NCBI GenBank assembly: GCA_001566295.1
Contig: KQ964285.1
Coordinates: 1-64,000 of the forward strand
DNA from: Microdochium bolleyi
Taxonomy: Eukaryota; Ascomycota; Sordariomycetes; Xylariales; Microdochiaceae
Direction: 5' to 3'
DNA: 64,000 bases
The notes beneath the pieces were generated by a model. The model was not told where the DNA came from. It was given only the letters and a program-made list of their open reading frames with translations, and searched no databases. Positions 32,304 to 45,026 of this stretch are shown here, in pieces (the stretch's first letter is position 1; each line of letters starts with the position of its first letter). Position numbers and translations under genes: made by a program.

Positions 32304-32733
32304 GGCAAGGTGCTAGCTGTGTCTCATGAGCAACGTAGGGCCAATAAAGCCATAATCGTAATCTTGATATACTTGTCTTGGTCGTACATGGTGATGAGCA
32401 ATTGCACGCGGCGGGAGTGAGCCGGTGGTGATGATGATGTGATGGCCGCCTCAGGGCCGCCTCAGGGCAGGGGATAAGCCCTGATAGCGGGGCGCCGGGT
32501 CGTGCCTTCCGTGCCTTAGCACACCGCAGTAGGTACCTCCAGGCACCGCCCGCGCAGTCGAGACCCCTGCCTCCGGGGCCGAGGCTTCCGGTGCAGCGCC
32601 AAAACTTTGGGCGTGTCGACGCGCCGAGCTCAATTGACCTCTTCCCGTCTCGACTCGACTCCTGCTGTGTGTGCAGACAACGACAATCACATCCACGGCC
32701 ACGACCGCGACAGCGACTGCGACAGCGACGACC
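32304..32733. other. Intergenic, ABC transporter promoter
   Basis: About 430 bp between two genes on the same strand. Contains a possible polyadenylation region for the nucleotidase ('ccaataaagcc' near 32341) and the GC-rich leader of the ABC gene with gac/gcgaca repeats (32685-32730). Confidence 0.5.
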
Positions 32734-35700
32734 ATGGCGGACCTGCAGCTGGGGCTCGAGGCCGCCTTCTACATCTACCCTGTCGGCCTCTTCGCCGCCC
32801 TCTTCGCCGCCCAGCTCGTCGCCTACCGCTACCGCAACGCCCGCACCCACCGTGCCGCCAACACCTCCCTCGACGGCAAGACCGTCGACAGCCTGCGCGC
32901 CCTCTACGCCCGCCTCATCTACCTCGCCCAGTTCCTCCTCGTCCCCACGCTACTGGCCAGCGTCGTCCTCGTCCTCCTCAACGCCATCCGCGATGACACC
33001 GACACCTTCTTCCCCTACAGCGCCTACCTCGCCTCCCATGTCGGCGTCCTGCTCTACTTCCTCGCCGGCCTCCTCCCCGATCCCGATGGGCCCTGGACGC
33101 CCACCCCCGCTCATGCCTGCGCCTGGGTCCTCGCCGCCTGCCTCGAGGCCACCATAAATGCCGTCCTCTTCGTTCACGCACGCCACGTGCCCCTGCCCGA
33201 GTCGCTCATCCGCAGCCTCTTCATCCTCGGCATGGTCCGCGTTGGGCTCTTGTGCCTCATGATCGCCCTGCTTGCGCACTGGCGCTGGCGGTTGCGGCCC
33301 GAAAAGGCTGTCGCTGCCGACGAGACCGAGTCCCTGCTGGCCAATGGCAACGGAGAGGTGGGCAAGAACAAGGGCTACGGAGCGACAAATGGCGGCGCCA
33401 ATGGGGCGGCGGCGGCTGCGGTGGGCGGGAAGCCGCGCGATGCGCAGAGTTCGGGGTGGTTTGACTACTTTGCTGGGTTCAAGGTCTTGTTCCCGTATCT
33501 GTGGTATGTTGTTCTTGACCCTTCTTGGCGGACGATCTCGAACATCTGGACTGACCACTGTTGCTTGTTCGTCATAGGCCAGCTGATTCCCCACTGCACC
33601 AGCTCGTCATTGTCCTCTGTGTGATCTTGCTCATCGCTCAGCGTATGTCTTGTTTCAGAGACCCATCATAAGCCGGCAAAAGATTGACACAGTTCACAGG
33701 AATCGTCCAGCTTGCTGTCCCCTGGCTCCTTGGCCAGCTCGTCGAGGCCCTCGGGACCGGCCGCATCCCGTACAAGGAAGTCGCGCTCTACATTGTCTTT
33801 CGCGGCCTTCAGGGCGGCCAGGGCGCCATCGGTGCTGCACGCTCCGTCCTCTGGATCCCCGTCTCCCAGGGTCTCTTCCGGAGACTGTCCTGTGCCGCCT
33901 TTGAGCACGTTCTGGGTCTCTCGATGGACTTCCACCTAAGCAAGCGCATCGGCGAGGTTACCAGCGCCCTCAGCCGTGGCGCAGCCATGAACACTTTCCT
34001 CGAGAACTTCCTGTTCCAGGTGTTTCCCATGATTGCAGACATCGGCCTTGCCGGTATCGTCTTTGGGATCAGATATGATCCCTTCTACTCAATCATTGTC
34101 GTGGCCATCATGTGGACGTACATCTTCTTGACAATGTACATGGCCAAGTATCGTGGCCGACAGAGGCGCGACATGGCGACCAAGGCGCGTGAGATGGATG
34201 CGGCAAAGTAAGTCCTCGGGCACTCGCTGTTCCAAGCTCGCAACGACTGACACGACTTGTAGAACGGATGCCATCATGGCTTACGAGACGGTGCAATACA
34301 ATGGCGCAGTGACGGTGGAGACAAACAGGTTCCGTAATCAGGTCACCATCTACCAACAGGCCGAGCGCATGGTCCTCCTCTCGCTCAACATGCTCAACGT
34401 CACGCAGAGCTCCATCTTTACGCTGGGTACCGCCATGATCGTCTGCGTGTCGGCCTACAAGATTTCCATTGGCAAACAGACAGTGGCGGAGTTTGTGACC
34501 TTGATTACCTACTTTGCGCAGCTTCAGGCGCCGCTGGGATTCTTCGGAACGTGAGTCGATCCCACGTATTGCGTCGACTTACATTGCGTGACATTTAGAG
34601 CTCTGCTAACTTCTCCGCAGATATTACACCATGCTCCAGAACAATCTCATCGAGGCCGAGCGGATGCTTGATCTGGTAAGCATGCACATCAGTCTTTTGA
34701 CTCCAAGACACACATACTCACTCCCACCCAGTTCAAAGAAACCTCCGGCGTCGTCGAAAAGCCCAACGCCACGACAATGGCCACGCCCCATGGAGAGGTC
34801 AAGTTCAACGAAGTGCGCTTCTCGTACCAGGGCAAGGGCCCCGCGATCGACGGCATCAGCTTCACTGTTGCGCCAGGCACCAAGACGGCGCTCGTCGGCG
34901 AGTCCGGCAGCGGCAAGTCGACGTGCCTCAAGCTGCTGTATCGATTCTACGACGTTGACAGCGGTTCCATCACGGTTGACGGGCAGGACCTGCGCGACGT
35001 GACGCTCGACAGCATGCGCAAGCACATTGGCGTCGTGCCGCAGGACACGGTGCTGTTTAACGCGACGATCATGTATAACCTGCAGTATGCGAACCCGAAT
35101 GCGACCGAGGAGCAGGTTTACGCCGCCACCAGGGCGGCCAACATCCACGATCGGATTCTGAATTTCCCTGATGGATATAACACCAAGGTCGGAGAGAGAG
35201 GGCTGAAGCTTTCTGGCGGCGAGAGGCAGAGGGTGAGTGCATACAATCTCGTCCGTCCAGGGCACCAGAACGATTTGGGTGGCCGTGAAAGTATCAGAGC
35301 TGACATCATACCACAGATTGCCATCGCACGCGCGATTCTCAAAGACTCGCGTATCCTCCTCCTCGACGAGGCTACCGCTTCGCTCGACTCACAGACCGAG
35401 CGTCTCATCCAGGACGCCTTGGAGCGGGTGACCCGCGGGCGGACGACCATCACTATCGCGTAAGTTGCTGCCTTGGTCCCTGGATGCAGTTCTGATCGAA
35501 ATGACAAAGGCCTGACCCCTGCTGACCAATCTTCGTGATACAAACAGCCACCGTCTGTCGACAATCACTACGTCAGACCAGATCCTGGTTCTCCACGCCG
35601 GGAAAGTCGTGGAGCGGGGCACGCACGCCGAGCTGCTCGCCATTGAGGGCGGAAGGTACCAGGCCATGTGGGAGAAGCAAACGACGATAGAGAAGAAGGC

Positions 35701-35752
35701 CGAGAAGACGACTGAGGCGGTGCAGACTGGGGAGGACGCGGAGGCGTTGTAA
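32734..35752 (+). CDS. HMT1-type ABC half-transporter
   Basis: An ATP-driven membrane exporter resembling fungal HMT1/ABCB6 proteins, which work as homodimers in vacuolar or other internal membranes and move metal-chelate or glutathione conjugates. Eight exons (32734-33503, 33578-33642, 33700-34207, 34263-34550, 34621-34675, 34732-35232, 35317-35459, 35548-35752) all keep frame; 844 aa. An N-terminal hydrophobic extension of about five helices precedes the core, as in HMT1. The transmembrane domain begins near 'IVQLAVPWLLGQLVEALG'. The nucleotide-binding domain shows Walker A 'GESGSGKST' (618-626), Q-loop 'GVVPQDTVLF', signature 'LSGGERQR' (722-729), Walker B 'ILLLDEATAS', and H-loop 'AHRLST'. 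All catalytic residues are present, so it should be active. The substrate is not readable from sequence. Confidence 0.94.
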
Positions 35753-36735
35753 TAAGCTAGATGAGTTCAGTTGGACACCAATCACATAGTGACAAGAGCG
35801 CTGCGGAGTGACAAACAAGAATTCCCACAAGGCCAGCATGACGCGGAGCCACAGCAAGCGCTATCCTCTGGCGTTGTCTGATCCCCAGTGAGCACACTTT
35901 GCACGTGCAATACTTGTGTCCTGCTGCGCACGGTGGAGGCACAGCTCCGCCGGGAGCGGCTGCTGAACCTGTGAAGCATTCTCATGCACGTCTGAGGGCC
36001 CAAGAAGCATCCCGGGATATCCTTTGATAAGCCATACAAACCCCACATACGAGTTCGCGGCATGTCGAGGAATAATCGCATACATGCAGGTCGAAGGGGC
36101 AGGATCATGGATGGAGAGTACACTCACGATACTCTTGAGTGCCAAGGTGCTTCCTAAACAACTGGCATTGCCTGCAGCGCATACGTCGAGCCACATGCAA
36201 TGTATGTACTCTAATTGTGTCGTGAGACAGTCATTTTGCCGCTGGCATTCAGTTGAACACGCGCGCAGGAACCTCCATGTTCGAGGAACAGGTCATGGGC
36301 TGACACTGCTCCTCATCAAGGAGTAGTCTCGCACGTCAACACCACTCGCGATGCATCGTCGCCGAATTCGGCGTTCCCAGGCGGTCTTTGCAGTAGCTCC
36401 TCCACATTGTTTGGCTGTCGCACGCCATTACAGGTGCGCATAATATCCCTTGTTGGGGAGTCTTACTCAATTGCGCTGATGTCAGGTGGCCGGTGATTTG
36501 TAATGGTCAGCATGAGTCGCCCAGCAATGTTCTCCACGGATCATCCGGAAACAGGAGGCCTGCCAGAAACAAGCGAATAGGTCCTAGTCTGCCTCGAAAA
36601 GCTTGTTAAAATATATCGCAAGTGCTCAAGGGCCCGCGCCATCCTTCAAAGCCCATCACCCTCACCCCAGCATCGTTTCTCGTGTCGAGCTGCCCACGCG
36701 CGATCGCTGAGCTCGAAGTAAAACCGGTCACCGAC
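35753..36735. other. Intergenic, no feature seen
   Basis: About 980 bp between two plus-strand genes. No domain-bearing frame. An in-frame ATG at 36622 lies upstream of the hydrolase start, but the 38 residues it would add resemble no protein. A TATA-like 'aaaatatatcgc' is at 36607-36618. Confidence 0.45.
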
Positions 36736-37746
<1,011 letters not shown>

Positions 37747-38401
37747 ACCGCTGTGCCCAGACTGCTTGCAGGGTTTGTCTGTGATAGGATGATATTTATC
37801 TCTCAATCGACAGTGGAAGGTCCAAGTCATGATGTTGTGCTCTGCATGGTACAAGCGTTGACAGGTGCTAGCTCGACCTTTGTTTTACCACGAAATCTCC
37901 CTCCGCTATTGGCCCAGATTTGCACTGTCCTGTTTCGCCAGCGAGGGAAGCCTTAGGTTGCTGTGATTGGTGTCCCTTGCTTCCACTGCCACGAGAACAT
38001 TGTCAAGCCGCACCTGGCATTTCTAACTGGCCAGAACCAGTAACCTAACAAAGAACCAGACCATGTTGTGCATGGCTGCTGATCATAGTACTGCTTACCA
38101 AAGCAGAAGCAGAGCCGGAACATCAACGGATTGTCGCGCGAAGCTGTGTAAACGGAAGTGACAGACCATCGTATTTAAGGAGTGACTAGTTATATCTAAC
38201 AAGGTTTATCATGGCCCAGTGACCACTTGCTGTCAAGTACAAAATTCCACCCCCAAAGAAAGCCACAAATTGGTCCGCAGGCCAACTTGGAATATCCAAG
38301 GATCTCGAACATAAACTCATGCTATATCGTGCCCGACTTGTTCGGAGCGCAATGTTCAGCCTGCACGTAGAGTGGACTCGGCAGAAGCCGTGGTTCCGTT
38401 T
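37747..38401. other. Intergenic between convergent genes
   Basis: About 650 bp downstream of the hydrolase and downstream of the small secreted protein gene. No gene is recognised. Confidence 0.45.
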
Positions 38402-38773
38402 TCAGCGGCAGCGGGCGTTCAGGCCGCCGCAGTCACCAGCGTATCCATAGCTGCAGCACCCGCCCGAGGGGTTGCACTCGTAAATGTGCGTCGAGACGCG
38501 CTTGGCCGTGATGGCCCAGCTGCCGTCGGACCGCAGGACGCAGTTGCCGCAGTACTGGCCCTGGGGCAGACCGACCTTGCACTTGCACCCGTTGGCAACG
38601 CAGGCGCGGGCAGTGAGGAGGCCCTCGCCGCGAGCGGCCAGGCTCACGTCGGGAACCGTGGCGGCCTCGGCACTGGCCTCACGCTCGAGGACGATGGGCT
38701 GGGTGAGTGCGTCCTCGGCGGTGGCGAACGCGACAAGAGGCGCGAGGACGGCGAGGACGGCGGTGAGCTGCAT
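38402..38773 (-). CDS. Small secreted cysteine-rich protein
   Basis: A 123-aa predicted secreted protein of unknown function. The start at 38773 ('MQLTAVLAVLAPLVAFATAEDA') gives a textbook signal peptide; an in-frame ATG 31 codons upstream is unlikely. A propeptide-like acidic stretch ('LTQPIVLEREASAEAATVPDVSLAARGEG') precedes a C-terminal module with 10 Cys in about 66 residues: 'ACVANGCKCKVGLPQGQYCGNC' then 'YECNPSGGCCSYGYAGDCGGLNARC'. Even Cys number, small size and the signal peptide fit a candidate effector, an antimicrobial peptide or a surface protein. No known family is recognised. No intron is needed. Confidence 0.78.
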   Translation of the reverse strand: MQLTAVLAVLAPLVAFATAEDALTQPIVLEREASAEAATVPDVSLAARGEGLLTARACVANGCKCKVGLPQGQYCGNCVLRSDGSWAITAKRVSTHIYECNPSGGCCSYGYAGDCGGLNARCR

Positions 38774-40471
38774 ATTGAGAAGAGGTGTTTCTGTGTAGGA
38801 CCGGCTCTTGTGGGTCAGTGATAGCTGTGACAGGAGTAGAACGAACTTCTCCGCGTCTGAACCCACCGTTGATTGCTTGGTCTTGGTGAGGACGATCGAG
38901 GTATTGGAGGTGCGAGTGATGTGATGTATGAACAGTCCAGATCGATCAGTCTGGAGGCGCGAGTCAAACCTTTATAGACATCTCGACCTTCTCGACTCGA
39001 CAATATTTCTACAAGAGCAAACGTCGCTTTGTCCACATCATCAGATCTCGCGGAGCCCGTAAGGACCCGGGTACAACAACCGAGTATACGAGAAAGTCCC
39101 ACGCAAGACCCCGTGGCAAGCCTTGATGCAAGTCACCTCGCTGAGGTGACATTGCGGCTGCAAATTGCCACCCCGCCCCTAACGATTCAAGCCGTTGTAG
39201 CCGGGCTTGGTCTGGACCAGGAACAGTATACAAGGCCCCGTCTGCCCAATCAGAGCCCCTGAACAGGGGATAAGGTTCGTGCCGCCACGACGTTCGATAT
39301 TCTCCATAGGGCCCCTGCAAGACGTTGCACTGGCGTCCCGGAATAGAAGTAAAATACTGCAGCCTTTCGATAGTCTGTGTTTCTTGCATGCGTGTACTTT
39401 TACGGAGCCCTCTGTCGTGAGGGGGTGTCTTGACTAAGTCGTCGAATGCGGAGCGATCGCGAAGTATTATCCGCCTATCGTGTCACTGCCCACATCGTGC
39501 ATCTGCAGATGGATCCTGTGCCGCAGAATGGACGTGAAAAGACACTTCTGTGTACATGTAAACGCTCGCACGTACGCGATCGCGGAGGCATAGCTGGTGC
39601 ATATCGGTTCTGTTCCACGAAGGCTTGAGCACGCGACTTGATTCCCTTTCCTCGCGCCAAGTTGTGGACAAGTACTACAAAGAGTTTCACATAAGACTAG
39701 CCAACGTCAGCTTGGCAAGCACGTTGCCAGCTGTACGACATCTGAGGATGCACAGCATCGTAGTACGCCAGGCGATGTGAAACGCCCGATTCGTCCGACT
39801 CGAGCGCGTTGAGAACCAGAAACACGGGCTTCCGATCGGCAATGTGCGGGAGTTGCCATTACCTCGCTCTGCGCTGAAACCTTATGTCCATAGCTCCGCA
39901 AAGGCGGGGTACGTTTTGCAAATACAATCCATTGACTGCTACGCCACTGGAGGTGAAGGCATTAGCCTCGTTGATGAGGTGGTGTGGAGGCTCCACGGCC
40001 GGCACGCAACGGCCGAGTTACGACACCGGTCTGCTAGGGTGATCTCAGCTCTGCCGAATTTGGACGGGCGGCGGCTCGGGATGAGCGAGTCTGATATCAT
40101 GAATGCAACATGGCCTGCATAGGTGGCAGAAGACCCTTGCCACGGGAGCGATCTCGACTCGAGACGTGGCATAACAGATCGCTCCGAACCTGCCAGACGC
40201 CCGTACCTCGGACCTCGGAAGCAGGAATGACTTCGGGCAAGCACGCAAAGGTGATCATCTTGGGAGCATCACGAACAGCTTGCCATCAATGAGCAATGCG
40301 GAACTTGGTACGTCGAGTGGTGTCTGTCCCACTCCGTCTCTTTGTTGTGTCCAAGTGAGGTCGCCCACACGTGATATTAGTCACAATATTTGCTAGAAGA
40401 AATCGGACCTATCTGCCCGTGCCTTCTCTGGCATACTTCACGTCTACCAATTGCCCGCCTTCAACTTTACG
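38774..40471. other. Gene-poor stretch, 1.7 kb
   Basis: This holds the promoter of the small secreted protein and the downstream region of the SYLF protein. Frames of 60-130 codons occur on both strands, but none shows a domain, signal peptide or credible splice structure. Confidence 0.45.
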
Positions 40472-41800
40472 TCACCCCCTCTTCCCTTCTGCACCCCTGA
40501 CGACGTTCATCAGCCGTTCCGCCCCTTCGGGCCACATCCTAGACCCGTCCTCCGCGAGCGTGCCATGCGGCTGCGCGACGACCTCCCCGCGCAATATCCT
40601 CCCGGGCTTGATCTTCTTCTCCCCGTAGAACATGCCATTCGCATCTGGCCGCTCTATGATGACTGTCCCAGCCACCGACACGCCTGCGTAGAACCCGCGG
40701 GACTTGACATAACACCACACGGGCTCGCTCGCCTCCCCTTTGAACTTGACGTCGGCGTCCAGCTGCGCCCCGGCGCCCACAGGCCCGGCGACCATTGCGA
40801 TGTCCCCACCCAGCGAGAAACGGGCACGTTTGGTGAACGTGTCCACGGCCTGTTGCGTATTCAGCACGCACACGCAGTCGTACACGTCTAATCCCAGCAT
40901 AAGCCCGAGTGAGAGGTTGTTCGGCAGGATGCCTGAGGGCGGCGACCACGAGCCATCGGGCAGACGGACCGTGACGATTCCCGAGCCGCCTGCGCCGCCG
41001 ATCTGTGGGCCTCCTGTGCGGAAAGCTGTGAATATCGCGAGGCCTTTTGCTTGCGCGATGACCGAGGGCGGGATCTTCACGATGGAACTGGAAGTGATTG
41101 GCTTGTTGGTAGCCTTGTCGATCTTTGGGGCAGGCCCAGGGTAGTGTATCGAGTCTGGGGACGGGATTGGGTAGGACTTTTGTGGTTGTTGCAGTGCATG
41201 TGATGCTGCTGTAGCTGATGCCGGCGAGAACATTGAGGTCGGTCCATCCTCAGTGTACACCCCTTCTTCTGTATAACGGCCCATCTGTCAGGTTACAGCT
41301 GGAGAACAAGAGCACATCACGGTTTAACACTCACGGACAAAACTCTTGAGGATCCGTGCACACTTGTCGCACTCCTTATCGAGGCTCGTTGGCCACCACG
41401 CTTCGCAGCCGAGCTTGTTAGTGACACGATTCACGTGGGCCCCGGCTTTTGTGCTCCAGCGGTACATGCGCTCCTGGAGCGTCGGTTTGGGCGAAGCCAG
41501 CGGGTTGGACGCCGTGTTGGTTGTGCTGATCGCCTCGTTATCATCTTTGCTTTGCCTCGGCAGTAGTGATTGTACTGGGCCTTGATGAGATGTGGATGCA
41601 TTCGCCGAAGGCCTCGGTGGTTGGGGCGGCGGCGACAGGGACGGCGATCGAGAGCGAGGTGGAATGTCAGACAGTGCTACTCCTGACGGGTAGGGCGACT
41701 GGAGGACCTGCTTGTCGCGAAGCTCATTGCTATGGACGGTCGGGCCGACCTCTGTCTCGATAGCTGGCGGGGGGGCTGCGAATGTCACGGCTTTGGACAT
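40472..41800 (-). CDS. Ysc84/SYLF-domain protein
   Basis: A lipid-binding SYLF (DUF500) protein; relatives bind phosphoinositides and actin at endocytic sites. Exons 41335-41800 and 40472-41268 (donor GTGAGT, acceptor TACAG) give 420 aa. An in-frame ATG just downstream of an earlier possible acceptor does not fit the phase; the acceptor at 41269 gives the continuous family segment 'ARILKSFVQEGVYTEDG'. The N-terminal 110 residues are Pro/Ser-rich and probably disordered. The SYLF domain shows 'IPPSVIAQAKGLAIFTAFRTGG', 'GGSGIVTVRLPDGSWSPPSGI', 'DVYDCVCVLNTQQAVDTFTK' and 'SLGGDIAMVAGPVG'. It continues 'YVKSRGFYAGVSVAGTVIIERPDAN..FYGEKKIKPG'. There is no SH3 domain, as in the shorter fungal paralogues. 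Confidence 0.9.
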
Positions 41801-43222
41801 GCTTCGCGCTTGTGCTGTAGTGTACCGGTGTCGGCGTGTGATTGTGTCTCAGTGACTGCTCGGATGAAGCGATGTAGTCGTGGTGAAGCAAGTATGGTGG
41901 TACAAGACGGTTCGTTGTGATGCTGTCGCAATGCTTTTGTGTGGTGTAGAGCACAGGAAGCAGGAATCAGGAGGAGAGTGGCAATGGCAGTGCAACTGAT
42001 GAGACAATATCAGCCTTGTTCACGGTTCAATGGACAACGACCAAGATTGTCGGAGCCCGAAACGGCCGAAGCAAACAGTGCCTGCGCCACGAGGAAGCCG
42101 GAGCCTGGATGGCTGCGACCCTCATCGCCACGGGATGAACCCTGCAGTGCACCTCCTGATTGGCGAAGGGCAGCCTGTCGAGCTCCGCGAAGCTCTTGGC
42201 ATAATTGCTGACCTCGGGGTCCACAAACGTCATTTGTGGCCTGCTCGCCGCGGACGCCGGGGCCGGCCCATCATATTCCTGGTCATGCCACCGACTTGGC
42301 TTGGAGTAAGGCTCGCGTGGTTCGCGCGGCCCAATGGGCTATATGTACCGTGCCAGAGGTCTCTCCAGGCCGTTTTAGGCATCTTCGTGTTGTGGTGTAG
42401 GCTTTTAGTAGAAGTGTATGCGATAGTAAACATGCTGCTCAGACACTGAGGCCTTGGCCCACGTCACAATGGTCCCCCAAGTTAGGCACTCTTCCCTGAC
42501 ATGACCACTCGCATGCTAGTAATCTTACTGCATCGCTGCTCCTTGCGTCACCCGTGTCGATTGCCTGCAAGTGGCTTAAAATTTCGACTTCGGCTTCCAT
42601 GCCCCATTTGCGGCTGCCTGAATCGCATCGAGTACGGCTGCTGCGCGACTGCTGGAGTGATGCGGTGCCAAAATCAGGCGGATTACACCGTCTTGAGGGT
42701 GTACCAGTACGGCACGCCAAGCTGAAATTCCATCCCAAGACTGAAGTTTTCAGTAGCCAGGAAAGCCTCAACGCTACAAGAGCCTTAACCCATGGTGAGT
42801 CCGAGGCAACCTAAAGAGCCCCATTGACTAGCTGGCCTGGCTTCATGGGCTCAGCCGCCAATGTCGGATTATGGGTGACCGAGGACGACGAGTAAGAATG
42901 GCTACGCTCATTCTTGTCCATCGAACGACTCAAGCTCCTGCAAGAGAGGACGACTCCGAGCACTGTGTCGTGAAGCGATCCAAAATGCCAAGCTCCGATG
43001 CGTGTATGGAGACGCGGGGGAGTCAATGTCACACTGACAAGCTTCTCCAATACCCGTTTCCCCAACCTCAATCGAAAGCAGAGTACTGTGTTGCCAGACC
43101 CGTGGTTGAAAATTTCCCCTCCATCTTCACAATTTACCTTCTTGCCAGCCAGTGGCCATTACTACTGCAATACCAGCACAACCGAGACGATACTACTGCA
43201 TCAACAGCAGCAACTGCCCACG
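41801..43222. other. Divergent intergenic region, 1.4 kb
   Basis: Upstream of both the SYLF gene and the DsbA-like gene. No frame with recognisable protein features. Pyrimidine-rich sequence and CAACAGCAGCAA just before 43223 form the leader of the DsbA-like gene. Confidence 0.45.
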
Positions 43223-43909
43223 ATGTCAGCGTCCCCTCGCCGTCCCGTTATAACCTACTACTTCTCGTTCCTCTCCCTCTGGACCTACCTCGGCAGCACA
43301 CGCCTGCCACGGCTCGCAGCCGCCCATGGCGCCCGCATCATCTACAAGCCGATGGACATCATGAAAGTCTTTGCGTCCTCGGGCGGCGTCGCCGTGTCCC
43401 AGCGCGCCCCGCAGCGGCAGGCCTACCGCCTGCTCGAGATGCAGCGCTGGTCCCGCATCCGCGGCCTGCCCGTGGTCCCGCACCCCAGGTTCTACCCCGC
43501 CGACCCGTCCCTCGCGCACCGCGTGCTCCTGGCCGCGATCGAGAAGCACGGGCACGACAGCGAGGCTGTACAGCGGTTCGTGCAGTCGGGTTCGCGCGCG
43601 GTCTGGGCCGAGGAGCGGGACATTGCGGACCCCACGACGGTGATGGAGCTTGCCGAAGCTGTGGGTCTGGAAGGCCGTGCTCTGCTTGAGGCAGCACGGG
43701 GTGAGGGTGAGGAGGCTGGAGGAAGATGGAGAAAGCAGGAGGGGACGCTCACGCAGGAGGTCATTGCCAAGAGGTATTTCGGTGCGCCCGTGTATGAGTA
43801 CCGCGGTGAGCCGTTTTGGGGGCAGGACAGGCTCGAGATGCTAGACGACGTGATCAGCAACGAAAGGGAGCCGATCCTGCTGCCCAAAGAAATTGCGAAG
43901 ACGAGTTGA
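43223..43909 (+). CDS. DsbA-like / GST-kappa-type thioredoxin-fold protein
   Basis: A thioredoxin-fold protein of the 2-hydroxychromene-2-carboxylate isomerase/GST-kappa group, expected to use glutathione. Single exon, 228 aa. The N-terminal strand and active-site region 'ITYYFSFLSLWTYLGSTRL' has Ser in the position that replaces the redox Cys in this family. It continues 'IIYKPMDIMKVFASSGG', the helical insert 'RAPQRQAYRLLEMQRWSRIRGLPVVPHPRFYPADPSLAHRVLLAA', and the C-terminal strand-helix 'GAPVYEYRGEPFWGQDRLEMLDDVI'. The start at 43223 follows a typical CAACGATGTC-like context, and upstream codons are not protein-like. Role: detoxification or degradation of aromatics, but no direct evidence. 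Confidence 0.88.
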   Translation: MSASPRRPVITYYFSFLSLWTYLGSTRLPRLAAAHGARIIYKPMDIMKVFASSGGVAVSQRAPQRQAYRLLEMQRWSRIRGLPVVPHPRFYPADPSLAHRVLLAAIEKHGHDSEAVQRFVQSGSRAVWAEERDIADPTTVMELAEAVGLEGRALLEAARGEGEEAGGRWRKQEGTLTQEVIAKRYFGAPVYEYRGEPFWGQDRLEMLDDVISNEREPILLPKEIAKTS

Positions 43910-44768
43910 GGCAGTTGTACATGGACTTTTGGGTGTATGAGAGGAATTCGGATGAGAGAGCCAGGCTGTTTCCACACGGACAATAGAGAAACATCACCGA
44001 ACGGCGGCGTGATTATACTACAGTTTGGCCCGAGGACTTTCCTGCTCACTGAAATCCTGCTCATTTTGAAGGGGTCCTGCTTCTTGATACCACTCGGTCG
44101 CTCCTACGCGAAAGAGCTCGCGCTCACTGCGGTTCGAGCTGGTCACCACGTCGGATTCGTACTTGAACCTCTTGAGAGAATGCGGCTTGCGATCTCAGTG
44201 GCCTCGAAGCGGTACTCCGCCGAGAGAGGAGATCCTCTATGAGCCCGGTCTTGGTCCCGCTGCGGCCTCCACATCGGCAAGTTGCCATGCCACCGGTCGG
44301 GCTTGTCCAGCACGTCGGGGACACATGGCGGTTATGGTGAGGTTGTCAGATGCGTCGATCCTTCACGGAAAGTGCAGTCAGAGCCGCCCACCTTGGAGGC
44401 CGCGATGCTGATGGGGTTTGGTGTCAACGACGCCGTCGCAAATCTTGCATGTCATGGTTGGCACGGAGAATTTCGTCGCGACAGTATATCTTATTGCTTC
44501 AGAAAGTGGTATCTCTAGAGAATTAACGCCTTGTCCCTCAAATTCATTGACATAGGAAAAAAATTGCCCGGTAATTGTGATCCTCCACGTGCGCAGACCA
44601 GATCTCGCTGAAATGTGTAAAGATCCAGCCCATGTTCAATGCCCTTGGGTTAGTGATTGAATTCGCGGGTCGCATGATGTTGGAACGATGCAAGGAGGCG
44701 ATGTCGTCTACATGCAGAGTCGCACGGCGTTCTTGTACATATCTGGCGGAGAGAATTCGTCAGCATCG
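43910..44768. other. Intergenic, no feature seen
   Basis: About 860 bp with only short unsupported frames. Confidence 0.4.
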
Positions 44769-45026
44769 CTATACCAGCCAACCACCTAGGAGGGCCGCAA
44801 GGAAGAATTCACTGTTTGCCATGATTGCCGACAGCTTCGCCTCGTCTTGGTTGTAGCTCCGGTGCGAGGTCTTGTCGAATGCGTACCAAGGTACACTGTG
44901 TGTCTTTATGCTGCCACTTGGCTGTACTCCGTAATAAGACGAGAATGCCGACGAGGCAGTCGATACAGACGCGGACCGCTTAGGAGTCGCCATCTTGTTC
45001 GAGGAGTTGGACTTGAAGAAGGGCAT
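44769..45026 (-). CDS. Possible small hypothetical protein (85 aa)
   Basis: An open frame beginning 'MPFFKSNSSNKMATPKRSASVSTASSAF', Ser-rich and basic at the start, with Tyr/Ser-rich middle and a helical end 'DEAKLSAIMANSEFFLAALLGGWLV'. The start context (CCACCAAAATG on the minus strand) is good and composition is protein-like, unlike neighbouring shadow frames. Short Ser-rich proteins with this kind of N-terminus are common in ascomycetes, but I recognise no domain. Function unknown. Confidence 0.4.
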   Translation of the reverse strand: MPFFKSNSSNKMATPKRSASVSTASSAFSSYYGVQPSGSIKTHSVPWYAFDKTSHRSYNQDEAKLSAIMANSEFFLAALLGGWLV

